Shown: positions 5,015 through 7,104 of the stretch, piece after piece | Position numbering within the stretch: position 1 is the stretch's first letter | How the letters are laid out: each line of letters opens with the position of its first letter | Origin: CAZNRY01 sp964575675 | GTDB lineage: Bacteria > Eisenbacteria > RBG-16-71-46 > CAIMUX01 > VGJL01 | DNA length: 7,104 nucleotides | Assembly: GCA_964575675.1 (NCBI GenBank) | Contig: CAZNRY010000188.1 | Location: 1-7,104 of the forward strand | Reading direction: 5' to 3' | Program-made: the position numbers and the translations under genes | The notes under the pieces: generated by a model | Seen by the model: the letters and a program-made list of their open reading frames with translations, nothing else | What the model was told of the DNA's origin: nothing | Database searches by the model: none

Positions 5015-5055
5015 TTGTCCTTCTCGGAAGGACAAATGTAGCCGACATTGTCCTT
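5015..5055. repeat. GGACAA inverted-repeat cluster (two alternative hairpins)
   Basis: TTGTCCTTC (5015-5023) and GAAGGACAA (5027-5035) form a perfect 9-bp stem with a 3-nt loop, starting 2 nt after the cupin stop. The right arm, AAGGACAAATGT (5028-5039), can instead pair with ACATTGTCCTT (5045-5055) as an 11-bp stem with one bulged A and a 5-nt loop. Three arms of the same octamer thus make mutually exclusive structures. There is no U-tract, so a simple intrinsic terminator is unlikely. Such repeated GGACAA arms recall ends or leader regions of insertion sequences, but no transposase is present in the following 150 bp. Confidence 0.6.
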
Positions 5056-5242
5056 GTGGGAGGGAGAGATCCGCGCGCCTCAGGCGGCGGCCGGCGAGAA
5101 CAGAAAGGCCGCGCCCTTGCTCCTGACGTTGGATTCGATGCCGCCGCAGCGACCATTGCCGAAACCGTTGCGATGGATGTCGGCGGGGGAGTGGTTGTTG
5201 GGGAGGGCACATGAATGAGGCGGCCCTCGGAGGAACCGTCTG

Positions 5243-5719
5243 ATGCCGATCATGCTTTGGACTCACCGGTGCTGCGACCCGGACGCTGGCACAATGCGCG
5301 CCGACAAGTTCTGCCCGAAATGTCGAAAGTCAGGGGTTTTTGCGGGTTGGCACTACGAGCGACTCGAGGCCATGGCCGTTTATCAGAATCAGTACGGCCT
5401 GAAGGCGACAGGTCCGCACGGGGAGCTTGCCGAGCGACTCTTCAGTGAATTCAAGGCCCGATGCGTCGACTGCGAGGGAAGGGGGCTCTCGGAATCCAGT
5501 GGCGAGCCCGGGTTCGAGGTTTGTCGACTTTGCCGTGGAGCGGGGGCTCTCCTCCAGCTTGATGCGATGGAGTTCGACGTGATCCATTCCGCGGTTCTTG
5601 CGTCATTCCCTTCGGCGGGGGTCGATTTCCGAATCCCGAACGTGATTTCAGCGACGCTGATGCTGGACCTGACAGAGAATGTGGTTCGTGATGTGAGGCG
5701 ACCGGAAGCGGGTGGGTGA
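5243..5719 (+). CDS. Hypothetical protein with DnaJ-type zinc-finger motifs
   Basis: 158 residues with start ATG 5243 and GGAGGA (5229-5234) 8 nt upstream. Cysteines form paired knuckles: C10-C11, FCPKC (C24, C27), then CVDCEGRG (C74, C77) and CRLCRGAG (C94, C97). The last two are CxxCxGxG repeats, as in the zinc-binding region of DnaJ, separated by 16 residues, so a structural zinc site is likely. The region between (about 28-70) is helical, with HYERLEAMAVYQNQYGLKAT. The C-terminal third (110-158) has no recognised motif. There is no J-domain, so it is not a DnaJ chaperone. Function unknown; it probably binds a protein or nucleic acid. It is followed after 56 nt by the P-loop NTPase on the same strand, suggesting an operon. 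Confidence 0.75.
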   Translation: MPIMLWTHRCCDPDAGTMRADKFCPKCRKSGVFAGWHYERLEAMAVYQNQYGLKATGPHGELAERLFSEFKARCVDCEGRGLSESSGEPGFEVCRLCRGAGALLQLDAMEFDVIHSAVLASFPSAGVDFRIPNVISATLMLDLTENVVRDVRRPEAGG

Positions 5720-5775
5720 TAACGGGACGAACGAAGGAGAGCGAGGCCTTGGGATGAATCACCGGTGCGGATGAC

Positions 5776-6645
5776 ATGATCTACCGGCCAATCCTCCATG
5801 TCGCCGGACCACCCCTTTCGGGGAAAACGACCTTCATCGAAGCCGTGCTGCGGAGCCTTGACGCGGACGTGATCTGCATGCGTGCGACGCGCGATGAGTC
5901 GCTCCGCCGACCAAAGGAACGGCGGCCGAGGTCACACCCGGAGTCCCGTCGCTATCGAGCCGCCGGGGCCAGCGGCGTCGCCGTTTACAGTTTCCCCTCG
6001 GCCTACGCAGATGCCGATACCTTCTACATGACCGATTTCATGCAGGACTATTCGACCGCCGTGATCATCGAGGGAGACCGTCCCCTCGAGTGGGTGGAAC
6101 TCGCCGCGTTCGTGGCGCCGGCTCCTCCGCCGGGATCATCGTTGCTGCATCGTGTCCTGCGGAATCACGAAGCTGAGCATGCGGAGTCGCTTGCCGCTTT
6201 GGAGCGAGCCCTTGAAAGTCCGCAATCGCTGGCCCGGTTTCTCCTGGGGGTTTTCAATGAGTCGGCCCGCAGGCTCGTCTTGGCGAACGCTGCCATCATG
6301 GAGCAGACCCGCGAGACGATGAAAGCGAGCCTGGAGAAGCGGCGCGCCGCCCCGGCGCCGTCGCCAACGGAGCACTGGGCTATCGCATCCCCGTTTGAGG
6401 GGATCGAGCAGGCTCAGCTAGTCGTCGTGAACGCCCGCGGGGAGGACGAGATAAGGCGAGGAAGAGAGTTCGTTCAGGACGTGGCGCGCATGCGCAAGGA
6501 CGAGTCCGTCTTTGATGACCTGTTCGACATTCGAGGCAGCCGGGTGCCGATCATGGCGGCGGCCGCCGATCTCTGTAGTGAGAAGGATCCCGGGCTCAAG
6601 AAGGCCCTGGCCCGCGTTAAGCGTGCGCTCAGGACTCCGGACTGA
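5776..6645 (+). CDS. P-loop NTPase of MobB-like layout, uncharacterised
   Basis: 289 residues. Walker A is HVAGPPLSGKTTFIEAVL (GPPLSGKTT, residues 11-19). A strand DVICMRATRDES follows, then ARG-rich RRPKERRPRSHPESRRY, then AAGASGVAVYSFP (62-74), as in MobB proteins (the AGA motif after the switch region). AVIIEGDRPLEWVELAAFVAPAP (95-117) has the place of the MobB acidic strand D-VLVEGF. The C-terminal half (about 125-289) is helical and contains TEHWAIASPFEGIEQAQLVV, then DIRGSRVPIMAAAADL and KDPGLKKALARVKRALR. MobB binds GTP and assists molybdenum-cofactor guanylation, but the extended C-terminal half and the neighbours argue for a different, unknown role. The ribosome-binding site is weak. 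The stop overlaps the next ATG (TGATG), so the two are translationally coupled. Confidence 0.82.
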   Translation: MIYRPILHVAGPPLSGKTTFIEAVLRSLDADVICMRATRDESLRRPKERRPRSHPESRRYRAAGASGVAVYSFPSAYADADTFYMTDFMQDYSTAVIIEGDRPLEWVELAAFVAPAPPPGSSLLHRVLRNHEAEHAESLAALERALESPQSLARFLLGVFNESARRLVLANAAIMEQTRETMKASLEKRRAAPAPSPTEHWAIASPFEGIEQAQLVVVNARGEDEIRRGREFVQDVARMRKDESVFDDLFDIRGSRVPIMAAAADLCSEKDPGLKKALARVKRALRTPD

Positions 6646-7104
6646 TGCCGAAGGGCGGCGCCTACAGGTGGGAATTCAAGGCCCGCTTCCGCCGGCACGC
6701 CTTCGGCTGGCGGTCGCAGCCCGCAATTCTCCGCGTGAAACAGGCCGTGATGGAGATCAAGCGAGTCGCCCGCAAGGACCCCGTTCTCGCAGCGGAAGGC
6801 GCCGTCAGCTTACTGGAACGGATCTCTCCCGCCCTCGAGAACATCGACAGCTCCTCCGGCGCCATCGGCGCTGCCGTGAATCACGCCGTCGCCGAGCTTG
6901 TGCCGATCATCTCGGAGGCGCCCGCCGACGACAAGACCCGGGCGAAATGGCTTGAGCGCCTCTATGAAGCGCACGCCGCCGAGGAGATCCCGTACATCGA
7001 GCTGCTCACGGACTACTGGGGCGAGCTGTGCGCTTCGAGGGAAACAGCCTCCGCATGGGCCGACAGACTTCTGTCCGTCACCCGCATGGCGCTGGGTTCG
7101 GACA
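6645..7104 (+). CDS. Hypothetical helical protein, N-terminal part (runs off right edge)
   Basis: ATG 6645 overlaps the NTPase stop (TGATG). The first 153 codons are open to the window end: MPKGGAYRWEFKARFRRHAF, GWRSQPAILRVKQAV, EIKRVARKDPVLAAEGAVSL, ISPALENIDSSSGAIGAAVN, WLERLYEAHAAEEIPYIELL, DYWGELCASRETASAW. I recognise this as a widespread, highly conserved hypothetical family whose members are several hundred residues long and largely alpha-helical, perhaps repeat-like. I cannot name a function. The conserved basic N-terminus (KARFRRHAFGWRS) is notable. No signal peptide or membrane segment in the visible part. Coupling to the P-loop gene suggests the two work together. Confidence 0.85.
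   Translation, partial: MPKGGAYRWEFKARFRRHAFGWRSQPAILRVKQAVMEIKRVARKDPVLAAEGAVSLLERISPALENIDSSSGAIGAAVNHAVAELVPIISEAPADDKTRAKWLERLYEAHAAEEIPYIELLTDYWGELCASRETASAWADRLLSVTRMALGSD

Noticed and set aside
4743..5210. Minus-strand 155-codon frame over the 5056-5210 interval
   Set aside because: Half of it is antisense to the cupin gene and the rest is Pro/Ala/Thr-rich without a recognisable domain; none of the frames in the gap between 5056 and 5210 resembles a transposase, despite the nearby inverted repeats.
5754..5774. Six-codon ORF MNHRCG just before the P-loop gene
   Set aside because: Too short, poorly spaced from AGGAG (5735-5739) and with nothing to support translation.

Overview
The window is GC-rich bacterial DNA. 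Its make-up (a remnant of a Hanks-type kinase of the 'YEIVGPLGSGGMG' kind, DUF4160/DUF2442 pairs, HigBA, an MntA/HEPN pair, a lone AAA_14/DUF4143 ATPase) suggests a free-living, large-genome soil or sediment lineage such as Acidobacteriota, Myxococcota, Gemmatimonadota or a related candidate phylum. That assignment is an inference from gene flavour only. No rRNA, tRNA, CRISPR array or transposase gene was found.

The left half (about 1-3540) is an accessory region crowded with damaged modules. On the minus strand there is a Ser/Thr kinase N-terminus with an in-frame stop (1-244), an intact AAA_14/DUF4143 ATPase with a clear near-leaderless promoter (375-1529), and a DUF2442 gene preceded by only the C-terminal tail of its DUF4160 partner (1604-1951). 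From about 1958 the plus strand carries a second, different DUF4160-DUF2442 module whose DUF4160 has also lost its N-terminus. The two broken DUF4160 tails meet head to head with only a few bases between them. The second DUF2442 reads on, antisense, into the stump of a HEPN (DUF86) toxin gene that still overlaps an apparently intact MntA-like nucleotidyltransferase antitoxin (2443-2736, minus). After an intergenic stretch of about 275 bp comes a VIT-domain gene on the plus strand, with an internal deletion plus frameshift and no downstream part (3017-3540).

The middle (3540-5055) holds two small overlapping plus-strand ORFs of unknown function. It also holds a complete HigB-HigA toxin-antitoxin operon with a promoter/operator dyad and near-leaderless start, followed with a stop/start overlap by a cupin-domain protein. 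A compact array of GGACAA inverted repeats lies just after the cupin stop.

The right part (5211-7104) looks like healthy plus-strand genes: a DnaJ-type zinc-finger protein with four CxxC-like pairs or near-pairs, a P-loop NTPase with MobB-like layout, and the start of a long helical protein that overlaps the NTPase stop (TGATG) and runs off the window. These three may form a conserved uncharacterised operon and are the best candidate here for an undescribed functional unit. Overall, the window reads as a toxin-antitoxin and selfish-module hotspot, with several modules decaying or fused by deletion, beside a stable hypothetical operon.
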